Source: SpSt-333 sp040751955 (GTDB lineage: Bacteria; Bacteroidota; Ignavibacteria; UBA10030; UBA8401). From it: 64,000 nt of DNA. The stretch spans positions 8,315 to 72,314 of the forward strand of contig JBFMFY010000012.1 of the NCBI GenBank assembly GCA_040751955.1, read 5' to 3'. The notes beneath the pieces are model-generated. The model saw nothing but the letters and a program-made list of their open reading frames with translations, was not told the DNA's origin and did no database searches. Each line of letters begins with the position of its first letter. The first letter of the stretch is position 1. The translations under genes and the position numbers were made by a program. This document shows, piece by piece, positions 25,516 through 35,169 of this stretch.

Positions 25516-26196
25516 ATGAAAAATGTACTGATCATTGAAGATGAACTTCCAATCCGCAACGGATTGAAAGAGTTGCTTACCGTCGAACGATTCTTCGTTG
25601 AAACCTGTGCAACGGGAGAAGCGGCATTCCATGCAGTTAAAACAACTGTGTACGATCTGATTCTTCTCGACGTGATGCTGCCGGACATGACCGGATTCGA
25701 TATCTGCCGCACGTTGCGTTCCCGCGGCATCACATCAAAAATCCTTATGCTGACCGCACGCGGCGAGGAGATTGATAAAGTGCTGGGACTGGAACTCGGC
25801 GCAGATGACTACATGACGAAACCGTTCGGGAACAAGGAACTGATTGCGCGCATCCGTGCACTGCTGCGGCGGCAGGAAAAGATCTTGCAGCCGTTGGAAG
25901 AAGTTTCGTTCGACGGCATGTCGTTCGATTTCGGTAAACAGATTGCAGCGCGAGGGAAAAAATCAATACCGATGAGTGCAAAAGAGTTCAAACTGCTTCA
26001 CTATTTTTTGCAGCATGAAGGAGAGGTCATCAGCCGCGCCCGGCTGCTGGATGACATATGGGGATATGATCATACTCCGACAACCCGCACCGTTGATAAT
26101 TATATCCTTTCCCTCAGGAAGAAGATCGAATCAAATCCCGCCAAGCCGAAGCACCTGCTGACGATCCATACGTCGGGATATAAATTTCTCCGCTAG
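25516..26196 (+). CDS. OmpR/PhoB-family response regulator
   Basis: A 226-residue regulator: receiver domain (acidic pair near Glu8-Asp9, phospho-Asp52 in LLDVMLPDMTG, Lys in MTKPFG) and a C-terminal winged helix DNA-binding domain (KEFKLLHYFLQHEGEVISR ... TRTVDNYILSLRKKIE). It starts 9 bases after the sensor kinase and is surely its partner. Family members bind direct repeats with 11-base spacing, and TTGTCAAA repeats of that spacing are at 22941-22959. Confidence 0.92.
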   Translation: MKNVLIIEDELPIRNGLKELLTVERFFVETCATGEAAFHAVKTTVYDLILLDVMLPDMTGFDICRTLRSRGITSKILMLTARGEEIDKVLGLELGADDYMTKPFGNKELIARIRALLRRQEKILQPLEEVSFDGMSFDFGKQIAARGKKSIPMSAKEFKLLHYFLQHEGEVISRARLLDDIWGYDHTPTTRTVDNYILSLRKKIESNPAKPKHLLTIHTSGYKFLR

Positions 26197-26203
26197 CACC
26201 ATG

Positions 26204-27529
26204 TTATTTTAAATAGTACTTCAAAGCGTTCGGAAATAGCCGACACTCTTCGGCGATTGAAAAGTGAGCAATCTTTCCTTCTGTCCGCAGGTGATAGAGC
26301 CGCGGTACGATTTTGTCTCGAAAGTCGATCGGCGTAATGGGATTGATGTAGATAGACGTCCCTCCTTCAAATCCTGCCGGCACATTCACGCGCCACTTCA
26401 GCATTACATGCCACGGCATTTTATAGACGGCGTCGATCGGCGTGTAGTACCACTCTTCGTTGCACGACGCCTGCGAACCGAGTGCGGCGTGACAGGCATG
26501 AACGATGTCGCTGAATCCCCGCACCTCATCATCCGAATGTTCGTACGGACGGGAAGCGGTTGACTTCGAATAGATCTCAATCGTGGGATAACGGTGCCCA
26601 ATGCCGACATACGCAATCGCATAATCATTTTCCGCAAAGATCAAATTATACTGCGCGGCAAAATTGGAGCCAAGCTCGTTGAAGACATTCGCATCCTGCC
26701 GCACCATATTGATCTGTTCGCTGATGGATGCACCCCATTCATCCAACGCGCAGATCTGTTTATGCAGATGGTCGAACGATGCGCCGGCGGAGCGGAGCCA
26801 GTTTTGAAAAATGCTGATGTAGCGGATGTACCGGTTGTACTCCAGCATATCCTTTATCGCGTCGATGACGAATTTGAAATACTGGAAATGCTCATCCGCC
26901 GACAAATCTCCCGATGAGCGGAGCTGCGTGTCGAACTCCGCATTCTCCGCGTAGTGCGTTTTGGCAATCACCAGTTCATGGCAGCCGCCGAAGAATGCAT
27001 CCATCATATTCACTTTGTCGAATGCCGATTTCCGTTTGATCTGTTCTTCCGTCTTGCCTGACTGCTGTAACTTGTAATGGATGATGTTGTTGATATGTTC
27101 CGCCCCTTTGGGATTGGCAAAATATTCATCGCGCCATTGCACAAGACGGTGTGCCAGTTTGTATTGGTAATTTTTCTTCCAGTAATCGATTGTGACGATC
27201 TCAAAAAGATTTCCGGTGCGGCGAAATTCAGCAACTGTGTCAAAATACCTGTCGGGCGGAAGATGATAATAGGTTTTGTACTGACCGTTAATTTTTACGA
27301 GGCGGGCTTTCTCCGGCGGCGTTTCATAGTACCGGGTAGGACAGAAACTGCAGTACTCTTCTTTTTCAGTGCGGACGATTTTCTTTGCCGTTGCGGGAAC
27401 ATCGTTGGTAATCGGCTTGCTTCCTCTGCCGGGGACTGCCCACACTTCGGTGCCGGTGAATGGGTTGATCTGTTTCACCGTCCCATCCGGCATGATGTTG
27501 TAGTATGAACTGTGGCTGCGGGGGAACAT
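26204..27529 (-). CDS. DUF4921 family protein, GalT-like
   Basis: A 441-residue protein from ATG 27529, where AAGGAA is at the right distance (27553 would be a TTG start without one). It resembles DUF4921, related in fold to galactose-1-phosphate uridylyltransferase and HIT hydrolases. Visible: an N-terminal CSFC pair (YCSFCPTRYYETPPEK) probably binding zinc, and RSAGASFDHLHKQ with the His triad-like HLH. The real substrate is not known. It ends 8 bases from the response-regulator stop, convergent. Confidence 0.72.
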   Translation of the reverse strand: MFPRSHSSYYNIMPDGTVKQINPFTGTEVWAVPGRGSKPITNDVPATAKKIVRTEKEEYCSFCPTRYYETPPEKARLVKINGQYKTYYHLPPDRYFDTVAEFRRTGNLFEIVTIDYWKKNYQYKLAHRLVQWRDEYFANPKGAEHINNIIHYKLQQSGKTEEQIKRKSAFDKVNMMDAFFGGCHELVIAKTHYAENAEFDTQLRSSGDLSADEHFQYFKFVIDAIKDMLEYNRYIRYISIFQNWLRSAGASFDHLHKQICALDEWGASISEQINMVRQDANVFNELGSNFAAQYNLIFAENDYAIAYVGIGHRYPTIEIYSKSTASRPYEHSDDEVRGFSDIVHACHAALGSQASCNEEWYYTPIDAVYKMPWHVMLKWRVNVPAGFEGGTSIYINPITPIDFRDKIVPRLYHLRTEGKIAHFSIAEECRLFPNALKYYLK

Positions 27530-27593
27530 GGGATGTTCCTTATGAAGAATCAACGGAACTTATCGTCCGAAAATTTATGATGTTTGAACTTAC

Positions 27594-27821
27594 CTACGCG
27601 GCAAGGTACCGCCGCACATCTACTTGAACACCAGAATGTGCCGCTTCGTTTGCAGTCTTTAATAATTGATGCGTCGTCTCTTCAGAAAGGTACTCTTCCC
27701 CGCAATTATCACACACATCTGCGGGAACATCCCGAAAAACTACCGTCGTCGAGTTTCGCACCAGTGTCACTGCGATGGTCCCTTGTTTTGTTTCCCCATT
27801 TTTACACACAGCACATTTCAT
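27594..27821 (-). CDS. YgiT/MqsA-type zinc finger antitoxin
   Basis: A 75-residue protein with two CxxC pairs (MKCAVCKNG and VCDNCGEEYL), the zinc site of YgiT-type antitoxins, and a C-terminal helix (LLKTANEAAHSGVQ). It overlaps the upstream DUF4258 gene by four bases, in the order toxin first. Family knowledge predicts a DNA-binding helix-turn-helix part; here the protein is short and carries the zinc part plus a helix only. Probably neutralises its partner. Confidence 0.85.
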   Translation of the reverse strand: MKCAVCKNGETKQGTIAVTLVRNSTTVVFRDVPADVCDNCGEEYLSEETTHQLLKTANEAAHSGVQVDVRRYLAA

Positions 27822-28096
27822 TTCTTCCTCCTTGCTTCAAAATTTTCTTCCCATTTATCCAGCGTCGGTTCATATACTGTAATAACAATGACATCGTTCG
27901 TTGAAACACTTTCTGCAACGACAATATGGATTGGACGATTTTTGATCCACCCAAGAACTAGTTTACTCGGAAATGGTTTGTCTTCAGGATAACGGGCAAT
28001 AATTTTACCGGTTTGAATAACTTCTTTTACTTCGTTCTCCGTTATTTGCCGTTCAAACATCCGTTGAACCGCGTGAACCCTGAAAACGAAACTCAT
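27818..28096 (-). CDS. DUF4258 family protein, probable toxin
   Basis: A 92-residue protein with the DUF4258 pattern (RVHAVQRMFERQITENEVKEVIQ ... RPIHIVVAES ... IVITVYEP). This family has a RelE-like fold and is repeatedly paired with YgiT-type zinc finger proteins. Conserved His, Arg and Glu residues near the start may be catalytic by comparison with RelE-like toxins. Translated just ahead of its antitoxin with a four-base overlap. Confidence 0.83.
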   Translation of the reverse strand: MSFVFRVHAVQRMFERQITENEVKEVIQTGKIIARYPEDKPFPSKLVLGWIKNRPIHIVVAESVSTNDVIVITVYEPTLDKWEENFEARRKK

Positions 28097-28115
28097 GGTG
28101 TTTCTTTCTATGAAA

Positions 28116-29516
28116 TTAAATTCCTGTTGCCGCTTTCAGCATTTGCTGCACACGTTTCGGCGAATCGGCTTCGGCGTAGAACCTGATGAGCGGTTCCGTT
28201 CCCGACGCACGGATGAGCATCCATCCGTTCTTCGTATATAACTTCACACCGTCGGTCGTATCAACTTTTGTTATTTCAAATGAGCCGACTTTTTTCGGTT
28301 TTGAATTGAAGAACTTCATCACTTTCTCTTTTTCCGACTGCGTGAGGTGCTTGTCGATCCGTCCGAAATGATGTTCACCGAATTCATCGAACAGCTCTTT
28401 CACCAGTTCGCTCAATTTCTTTCTCCGCACCGCCATCACTTCACCAAGCAGGAACCCGATGAAAATGCCGTCGCGCTCGGGCAGATGCCCTTTGACTGCA
28501 ATCCCACCGCTTTCTTCTCCTGCAATGATAATATCTTTTTCCGTCATCAATTTGCAGAGATGCTTGAAACCGACGGGTGTTTCGTACAAACGGATATTAT
28601 ACTTATCGCACATCTTCGGAATCAGTTCGCTGACAGAAAGTGATTTTGCCACTGCACCCCGGACATGTTTCCTCTCTACCAGATATTTCAACAGGATCGC
28701 AAAGATGCGGTGCGAATCGACGAAGTTTCCTTTTTCATCCACAGCGCCGACGCGATCAGCATCACCATCTGTTGCAAATCCCATGTGATATTTTCCGGAA
28801 CGAACTTCAACGCTCAGTTCTTCCACATTTTGCGGCAACGGCTCGGGATTCGTCGTGCCGAACGACGGATTGTAATCGCTGCGGATTGTACCGATCTTTG
28901 GCAGCAGCAGTTCGGGAATTCCCATTCCGGCGCCGTGCATTGCGTCGTGCATCATTTTAATGCGAACGGTTTTGATCAGGTCGAATTCAATCTTCGATTC
29001 CAGATCGGATACATATATCTTCGTCAGATCGATGAACTGAATGTGCTTGCTCTTGACCAGTTCGTCGAACGGTTTGATCTCTATCGGGAGCGCAGCAGCA
29101 TCCTGCAGCGGCGCAAGTTCTTTCTCCACTTCCGCGATCATTTCCGGATGTGCCGGTCCGCCAAAGTCCCCTTTGATCTTGAATCCGTTGTACTTTGCCG
29201 GATTGTGGCTGGCAGTAATAACCACTCCTCCTGCCGCTTTTTTCTTCACCACGCCGAGCGAAACCATCTGTGTTGGGGAAATCTTTTCTGACAGAAGAAC
29301 CTTCACGCCAGCCGACGCGATCACCTGTGCCGATGTGTGCGCGAATTCTTTCGAGAGGAAACGCGCATCGTACCCGACCACCACGCCGTTCTTTGCGTTT
29401 CGATGATTCTTAAAATAGAGTCCTGTTGCAAGAGCAACCTTCTGCACGTTAGCGAACGTGAAATCTTCCGCGATCACTCCGCGCCAGCCGTCTGTTCCGA
29501 ATTTGATGTGGGGCAT
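28116..29516 (-). CDS. phosphoglucomutase/phosphomannomutase family enzyme
   Basis: A 466-residue alpha-D-phosphohexomutase. The active-site phosphoserine loop (VVITASHNPAKYNG), the metal loop (FATDGDADRVG), the sugar-specificity loop (IAGEESGGIAVKG) and the phosphate-binding loop (RASGTEPLIRFYAE) are all present. It interconverts hexose 1- and 6-phosphates; glucose or mannose preference cannot be decided. Single gene, with enolase gene upstream in the same direction after 124 bases. Confidence 0.92.
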   Translation of the reverse strand: MPHIKFGTDGWRGVIAEDFTFANVQKVALATGLYFKNHRNAKNGVVVGYDARFLSKEFAHTSAQVIASAGVKVLLSEKISPTQMVSLGVVKKKAAGGVVITASHNPAKYNGFKIKGDFGGPAHPEMIAEVEKELAPLQDAAALPIEIKPFDELVKSKHIQFIDLTKIYVSDLESKIEFDLIKTVRIKMMHDAMHGAGMGIPELLLPKIGTIRSDYNPSFGTTNPEPLPQNVEELSVEVRSGKYHMGFATDGDADRVGAVDEKGNFVDSHRIFAILLKYLVERKHVRGAVAKSLSVSELIPKMCDKYNIRLYETPVGFKHLCKLMTEKDIIIAGEESGGIAVKGHLPERDGIFIGFLLGEVMAVRRKKLSELVKELFDEFGEHHFGRIDKHLTQSEKEKVMKFFNSKPKKVGSFEITKVDTTDGVKLYTKNGWMLIRASGTEPLIRFYAEADSPKRVQQMLKAATGI

Positions 29517-29524
29517 AAAAAAGT

Positions 29525-29556
29525 AGTTGAGTAGTTAAGTAGATGAGTAGTTGAGA
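29525..29556. repeat. short imperfect tandem repeat GTAGTTGAGTAGTT
   Basis: Repeats of the 8-9-base unit GTAGTTGA / GTAGTTAA / GTAGATGA lie just upstream of the phosphohexomutase start. Such strings are frequent intergenic repeats in related genomes. Nothing else was seen in 29517-29640. Confidence 0.4.
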
Positions 29557-29640
29557 TTTCTTTGTCACAGATTACACAGATTAACCTAACAATCTGAGGC
29601 TTTCAATCTTGATAATCATGTAATTTTGGAATCTTGAAAA

Positions 29641-30930
29641 TTATCTCTTCACATTAAATGCGCTCATCCCGGCGTACATCCCATTCGTATCGAGTTCTTC
29701 TTCGATGCGGAGCAGTTGATTATATTTTGCAATGCGGTCTGTACGCGAGGTAGATCCTGTTTTAATCTGCCCGGCGTTTGTTGCAACTGCAATGTCGGCA
29801 ATGGTTGCGTCTTCCGTTTCGCCGGAGCGGTGGCTGATAACGGCGGTGTAGTGCGCACGTTTCGCCATTTCAATACAATCAAGCGTTTCTGTTAATGTAC
29901 CAATCTGATTCACCTTAATGAGAATAGAATTCGCAATTCCTTGTTTAATTCCTCGATCAAATATTTCGGTGTTGGTAACAAAAATATCGTCCCCAACCAA
30001 TTGCACTTTGCTCCCAACCGTATCGGTAAGAAGTTTCCATCCCTTCCAATCGTTCTCCGCCATGCCGTCTTCAAGAGAGATGATCGGATAGTTGTCCACC
30101 CATTTCTTCCAGTACGCGACCATCTCTTCGGCAGTCAGTTTTTCCTGCGTCGATTTATAGAAGAGATACTTTCCATCTTCGCCGTACATTTCGCTTGCTG
30201 CCGGATCAAGCGCGATGAAGATATCCTGCCCCGGTCTATATCCTGCTTTCTCGATCGCTTCCATGATCACCTGCAGCGCTTCTTCGTTTGATTTCAAACT
30301 CGGAGCAAATCCGCCTTCATCACCAACCGCGGTATTGTATCCTTTTTTCTTCAACACACCCTTGAGCGTGTGGAATACCTCAGCCCCCATCCGCAGCGCT
30401 TCGGCGAATGTCGGTGCGTTGACCGGCATTATCATGAATTCCTGGAAGTCCACATTGTTATCTGCATGCCGACCTCCGTTAATGATATTCATCATCGGCG
30501 CGGGAAGAATTTTTGCGTTCGTGCCGCCGATATAGCGGTAGAGAGGAACATCAAGATACGACGCAGCTGCTTTTGCCGTTGCGAGCGAGACGGCAAGCAT
30601 CGCGTTAGCGCCGAGTTTCCCTTTGTTGTGCGTTCCGTCCAGTTCGATCATCATCTTGTCGATGCCGACCTGATCTTGCGCGTCGAAGCCGACCAGTTCT
30701 TCTGCGATAATGTTGTTGACATTCTCGACCGCTTTCAAAACACCTTTACCGAGGTAGCGGTTCTTGTCGTCGTCGCGCAGCTCAACCGCTTCGTGCTCGC
30801 CGGTGGATGCACCACTGGGAACAGCGGCACGCCCGATTGTGCCGTCTTCAAGTTCGACATCGACTTCAACAGTAGGATTGCCCCGTGAATCCATGATTTC
30901 ACGTGCCCAAACATCTTCTATAATAGACAT
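29641..30930 (-). CDS. eno: enolase
   Basis: Glycolytic enzyme that dehydrates 2-phosphoglycerate to phosphoenolpyruvate. The 429-residue length is standard. Visible signatures include DSRGNPTVEVDV near the start, GDEGGFAP, the metal ligands in SLEDGM and VGDD (Glu, Asp), and the late SHRSGETED motif with catalytic Lys in LIKVNQIGT. No frameshift or missing residue. It may share a transcript with the mutase gene after it. Confidence 0.98.
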   Translation of the reverse strand: MSIIEDVWAREIMDSRGNPTVEVDVELEDGTIGRAAVPSGASTGEHEAVELRDDDKNRYLGKGVLKAVENVNNIIAEELVGFDAQDQVGIDKMMIELDGTHNKGKLGANAMLAVSLATAKAAASYLDVPLYRYIGGTNAKILPAPMMNIINGGRHADNNVDFQEFMIMPVNAPTFAEALRMGAEVFHTLKGVLKKKGYNTAVGDEGGFAPSLKSNEEALQVIMEAIEKAGYRPGQDIFIALDPAASEMYGEDGKYLFYKSTQEKLTAEEMVAYWKKWVDNYPIISLEDGMAENDWKGWKLLTDTVGSKVQLVGDDIFVTNTEIFDRGIKQGIANSILIKVNQIGTLTETLDCIEMAKRAHYTAVISHRSGETEDATIADIAVATNAGQIKTGSTSRTDRIAKYNQLLRIEEELDTNGMYAGMSAFNVKR

Positions 30931-31176
30931 GATTTGCTCCGAATTCGTAGTATGATATGTTGCTTCGAGTAATAATTTATTGAAGAAAATAAATTTTCTG
31001 CATCAATTAACCGAAAAATTGCCTGAAATGCAAAAAACATATGGCAGGAGTGAACCGATCTGAAGTTGTTTTTATGAGAAAAATATTTACACCCTGATGT
31101 TGCGCTTCACTTTTCAAATCCGTAGTTTCGCTCCGACCCCACACTCTATTTTTCATCAACCAATCAGGGAGGAAGT

Positions 31177-31608
31177 ATGGATCAACCAAAGATCAATATT
31201 ATTGCCGTGCTCGTTTCGGCGGCGGCAATGTGGTTTCTCGGAATGGTGTGGTACACAGTTTTCGGTACGCAATGGATGGCATACACGGGCATCACAATGG
31301 AAATGGCGCAGCAGATGACCGGCATGGAGATGGCTGTTGCGTACGGCGGATCGTTTGTTGCATACATCGTCGTGTTCTATTGTATGGCACATGTCATTCA
31401 CGCATTCAAAGCGGAAGATATCAAAGGTGGAGCGCAAGCCGGATTCTGGTCGTGGCTGGGATTCACGGCAACCGCATTATTCGTCGCTTACACATACCAA
31501 GGGAAAGCATTCGGGTTGGTTCTGATTGATGCCGGCTATTGGTTGATCGGCATGGTCATTGGAGGTATCATTCTTGTAAAGATGAAAAAGAAAGAAGCCG
31601 CAGCGTAA
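31177..31608 (+). CDS. DUF1761 family membrane protein
   Basis: A 143-residue protein with four predicted membrane helices and the DUF1761 pattern (AAAMWFLGMVWYTVFGTQW, QAGFWSWLGFTATALF). GGGAGGAAGT before the ATG is a good ribosome site. Its function is unknown. A strong terminator follows directly, making it monocistronic. Confidence 0.85.
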   Translation: MDQPKINIIAVLVSAAAMWFLGMVWYTVFGTQWMAYTGITMEMAQQMTGMEMAVAYGGSFVAYIVVFYCMAHVIHAFKAEDIKGGAQAGFWSWLGFTATALFVAYTYQGKAFGLVLIDAGYWLIGMVIGGIILVKMKKKEAAA

Positions 31609-31623
31609 TTTTTTTTCTCTCTC

Positions 31624-31660
31624 AAACTTCCGAAGTCTGCCGGACTTCGGAAGTTTTTCC
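31624..31660 (+). terminator. terminator of the DUF1761 gene
   Basis: AAACTTCCGAAGTC (31624-31637) and GACTTCGGAAGTTT (31643-31656) form a perfect 14-bp stem with loop TGCCG, followed by a short T-run. Confidence 0.85.
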
Positions 31661-31705
31661 ATTCCGCCTCTCTTGCAGAAGTGCTTTTTTTTCCTACCTT
31701 ACTTC

Positions 31706-33175
31706 ATGCTGTCGTTCGAATATCTTATACTCATCGCATCATCGCTGATTTTGTTGAGCATTGCCATCGCAAAATTCTCGGATAACCTCGGTGTGCCAAC
31801 TCTTCTGCTCTTTCTTGGAATCGGTATGCTCGCCGGTTCCGATGGTCCGGGGGGAATCTATTTTGACGATGCAAAGTTGTCGCAGTCGATAGGGATTGTC
31901 GCACTTATTTTTATTCTGTTTGCGGGCGGACTTGATACAAAATGGAACGAAGTGCGCTCCGTGCTGAAGGAAGCAAGCATTCTTGCCACGCTCGGTGTGC
32001 TGGTGACCGCTCTTTCCATCGCATTCCTTATGGTGTATGTTTACAATCTTTCATTCCTCAACGGACTGCTCCTCGGGGCGATCGTTTCTTCAACGGATGC
32101 CGCAGCGGTATTTTCTGTTCTCCGGTCAAAAAATGTTTCATTGAAAGGAACCCTTAAACCATTGTTAGAATTGGAATCCGGCAGCAACGATCCGATGGCG
32201 GTCTTTTTGACAATTGGTACCTTGCAATTGCTTACCTCGCCCGATGCGACATGGAGCGATATCATTCTTCTTTTCTTCTATCAAATGGGGATTGGCGCAT
32301 TGTTCGGGTACGGTTTTGCCAGGGGAATAGTGCTGACATTGAACAGATTAAAATTTTCGTACGAGGGTATCTATCCCGTGCTTGCAATTGCATTTGCCGG
32401 ATTCACGTATGCTGCAACGGCGCTCGTAAACGGCAGCGGATTTCTCGCGGTCTATATAGCCGGATTGGTCATCGGCAACAGCGACATCATCCAGAAAAAA
32501 AGTCTGCTCCGCTTTTTTGACGGCTTAAGCTGGCTCGGACAAATCGCCATGTTCCTTACACTCGGATTGCTCGCCTTTCCGCATCAACTTGTCACCGTCA
32601 TAGGAAGCGGTATGGTGATTTCGCTCTTTCTTATTTTCATAGCACGTCCACTCGGCGTTTTTCTTTCGCTGGCGGCAAGCAGATGTTCAATAAAAGAAAA
32701 AGTATTCATTTCTTGGGTAGGATTGCGGGGAGCGGTACCGATCATCCTTGCAACATTTCCATTGCTGGCAAAAATTCCGGATGCCGGTATCCTTTTCAAC
32801 ATTGTCTTTTTTATTGTGCTGACATCGGCGTTACTGCAAGGATGGACAATTCCACTTCTTGCTCGATGGCTTGGTGTTGATGCCCCGCTGAAAAAAACGA
32901 TGCATTACCCGATTGAATTTGCGGCAACGGAAAATTCGGACACACAGCTGGTTGATTTCATCGTGCCGTATAACGCTACGATTGCGGGAAAACCGATCGT
33001 TGAAATGGGTTTGCCGGCTGACAGTTTGGTGGTACTGATCAGCAGAAACGATCAATTCGTCGTCCCGAGCGGCGGAACACATGTTGAGGTGGGAGACACG
33101 CTGCTCATTCTTGTGAACAAACAGAATCTGCCGGTAGTAAGGCAGATTTTTTCGCGCCAAACAGAACGGGAATAA
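31706..33175 (+). CDS. K+/H+ (or Na+/H+) antiporter of the CPA1/CvrA type with C-terminal TrkA-C domain
   Basis: An inner-membrane cation/proton antiporter of about 489 residues from ATG 31706; the upstream TTG at 31673 adds 11 residues. About twelve membrane helices are followed by a soluble TrkA-C (RCK-C) domain (about 405-489). The CPA core motifs appear as SSTDAAAVFS and ELESGSNDPMAVFLTIG, with the paired acidic residues of this exchange family. The RCK-C domain implies nucleotide or ligand control, as in NhaP2/CvrA. Ion choice is not fixed by sequence. Confidence 0.88.
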   Translation: MLSFEYLILIASSLILLSIAIAKFSDNLGVPTLLLFLGIGMLAGSDGPGGIYFDDAKLSQSIGIVALIFILFAGGLDTKWNEVRSVLKEASILATLGVLVTALSIAFLMVYVYNLSFLNGLLLGAIVSSTDAAAVFSVLRSKNVSLKGTLKPLLELESGSNDPMAVFLTIGTLQLLTSPDATWSDIILLFFYQMGIGALFGYGFARGIVLTLNRLKFSYEGIYPVLAIAFAGFTYAATALVNGSGFLAVYIAGLVIGNSDIIQKKSLLRFFDGLSWLGQIAMFLTLGLLAFPHQLVTVIGSGMVISLFLIFIARPLGVFLSLAASRCSIKEKVFISWVGLRGAVPIILATFPLLAKIPDAGILFNIVFFIVLTSALLQGWTIPLLARWLGVDAPLKKTMHYPIEFAATENSDTQLVDFIVPYNATIAGKPIVEMGLPADSLVVLISRNDQFVVPSGGTHVEVGDTLLILVNKQNLPVVRQIFSRQTERE

Positions 33176-33224
33176 ATCTCCTGTCACGGATTGTTCCCGC
33201 TGCAATATTTTTCTACATTCGTGC

Positions 33225-34352
33225 ATGACATTCCTCCTCGCTCCTAATGCAATGAAAGGTTCGCTCACGGCGCAGCAGATTGCTGCTCTCATTCAAAAAT
33301 CCCTTCGGAGAAAATATCCGCAATCGACCATTGTTTCCTCTCCCATCGCCGACGGCGGAAACGGAACTCTCGAATGCCTGATGAATGCACTCGGCGGAAC
33401 TGTTTTTGCCAAAGAAGTGACCGGTCCTGTTTCTACCGTGAAGGTCTCCGCACGGTTCGGCATTACAAAAAACTCGGTTGGGATCATCGAATCCGCCGAA
33501 GCGATCGGGCTGCAGCATATTACTCCGTCACCCGAAACGATTGCACAATCAACGTCGCATGGCGTCGGGGAATTGATCAATGAAGCAATGGCAAAAAATT
33601 GCAAAGAAATCTGGATCGGACTCGGCGGCAGTGCAACGAACGACGGCGGAGCAGGTGCAGCGCGCGCACTGGGAGTGCAATTGTTCGACGATAGCGGCGA
33701 AGAGTTGAAAGACGGAGTGATGAATCTCCTCAGGCTCAATAGAATAACGAATAAAGAATATCGAACGGCAAATGTTGAAATAAAACTTCTTTCCGACGTT
33801 AACAATATCCTGCTTGGCGAACATGGTGCAACCTATACCTTCGCGCGGCAAAAAGGGGCAAGCGAAGAACAATGTCCGTATTTGGAATCTGCGGTAAAGA
33901 ATTTTGCCGATGTAACGGAGCGACATCTCGGGAAAGAGTTCAGGAACATTCCCGGCAGCGGCGCGGCGGGGGGATTGGGATTCGGGCTGCTTGCTTTCTG
34001 CAATGCACAGATCGTTTCCGGCATCAATTTCATTCTTGATGCGATCGGATTCGATGAAAAACTCAGACAGTGCGATGCCATCATTACAACGGAAGGAATG
34101 CTCGATGAACAAACATTGTTCGGAAAAGGGGTTGCCGGAATTACTGAACGCGCAAGCCGGATGAATACGCCGGTGCATGCATTCGTCGGTAAGATCAAAG
34201 GAAACAAAGAATCTTTGCAGAAGAAACTTTGCCTCGCGTCCCTCACGCAAATTGCTCCCGATGAACTGTCGACAGCTCAAGCGATGCGCGACGCCAGTTG
34301 GCTGCTGGCGGATGCAATTTTCAATCATGATTTTTCCACGCCACATTCATGA
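33225..34352 (+). CDS. glycerate kinase, GarK/GlxK type
   Basis: A 375-residue ATP-dependent kinase that makes 2-phosphoglycerate (by family) from D-glycerate. Typical stretches: LAPNAMKGSLTAQQIA (N-terminal nucleotide/glycerate site), SPIADGGNGTLECL, GLGGSATNDGGAGAARALG, and GSGAAGGLGFGLLAF, all diagnostic for family PF02595. No truncation. The next gene starts inside its last four bases (ATGA, 34349-34352). Confidence 0.94.
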   Translation: MTFLLAPNAMKGSLTAQQIAALIQKSLRRKYPQSTIVSSPIADGGNGTLECLMNALGGTVFAKEVTGPVSTVKVSARFGITKNSVGIIESAEAIGLQHITPSPETIAQSTSHGVGELINEAMAKNCKEIWIGLGGSATNDGGAGAARALGVQLFDDSGEELKDGVMNLLRLNRITNKEYRTANVEIKLLSDVNNILLGEHGATYTFARQKGASEEQCPYLESAVKNFADVTERHLGKEFRNIPGSGAAGGLGFGLLAFCNAQIVSGINFILDAIGFDEKLRQCDAIITTEGMLDEQTLFGKGVAGITERASRMNTPVHAFVGKIKGNKESLQKKLCLASLTQIAPDELSTAQAMRDASWLLADAIFNHDFSTPHS

Positions 34353-35041
34353 CGACAGAGAGCGTTCTACTCTTCCTGAAGAGAAAAGGAACCAAGTCCA
34401 ATATTGAGACGATGAAGCATTTCGGCATTAAATCGCCAAATGCTTTCGGTGTCAATACTCCGACACTGCGGAAACTCGCACAACAAATCGGAACCGATCA
34501 CAGACTCGCTCTCTCACTGTGGAAAGCGGGATACCACGAAGCGCGAGTACTCGCATCTTTGATCGCCGATCCGGAGAAAGTGACCGAACGGTTGATGGAA
34601 CAATGGGTGCGTGATTTCGACTCCTGGGCGATCTGCGATGCGTGCTGCGCAGAACTGTTCGATAACACTCCCTTTGCGATCAGCAAAGCATTCGAATGGA
34701 GTAAGAATGAAACAGAGTATGTGAAGCGTGCCGGATTTGTAATGATGGCGGCGCTCGCCGTGCACAGGAAAGAACTGGATGACGGCGTGTTCAAAAAATT
34801 CTTTCCTGTCATTGAACATGAATCGAACGATGGAAGAAATTTCGTAAAGAAAGCGGTGAACTGGGCGCTCCGTCAGATCGGAAAGCGGAACACCCGTCTC
34901 CACGCAGAAGCGATGAAGGTCGCAGTGAAACTTTCAAAACAAGAAGATTCTACAGCACGATGGATCGGCGCTGATGCCATCAAAGATTTGCAGAGCGACG
35001 CTGTCCGGCGAAAATTCGCAAGAATGAAAGCGAATCTGTAA
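34349..35041 (+). CDS. DNA alkylation repair protein, AlkD-like HEAT repeats
   Basis: A 230-residue all-helical protein resembling AlkD-type DNA glycosylases that remove alkylated bases. The helical repeats are visible (KHFGIKSPNAFGVNTPTLRK ... VLASLIADPEKV ... MEQWVRDFDSWAICDACC ... FVKKAVNWALRQIGKRN), with the catalytic-type Trp and Asp in DFDSWAICD. It overlaps the glycerate kinase gene by four bases although no metabolic link is obvious. Confidence 0.88.
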   Translation: MTTESVLLFLKRKGTKSNIETMKHFGIKSPNAFGVNTPTLRKLAQQIGTDHRLALSLWKAGYHEARVLASLIADPEKVTERLMEQWVRDFDSWAICDACCAELFDNTPFAISKAFEWSKNETEYVKRAGFVMMAALAVHRKELDDGVFKKFFPVIEHESNDGRNFVKKAVNWALRQIGKRNTRLHAEAMKVAVKLSKQEDSTARWIGADAIKDLQSDAVRRKFARMKANL

Positions 35042-35074
35042 TTCACTATTTAAATGATTGAGTTTCCCCTTTCG

Positions 35075-35096
35075 CTTGAGTATTTTGATACTCAAG
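35075..35096. repeat. 9-bp perfect hairpin between AlkD-like and prohibitin genes
   Basis: CTTGAGTAT (35075-35083) and ATACTCAAG (35088-35096) are exact complements with loop TTTG. No T-run follows. It could be an attenuator or operator for the next gene; little else is seen in this gap. Confidence 0.45.
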
Positions 35097-35169
35097 AACG
35101 CATTTGAAAAACAATACCGTAACTATTCACGCGAGAATTTTTTGATCAAATAATCATTCAGGAGGAGGT

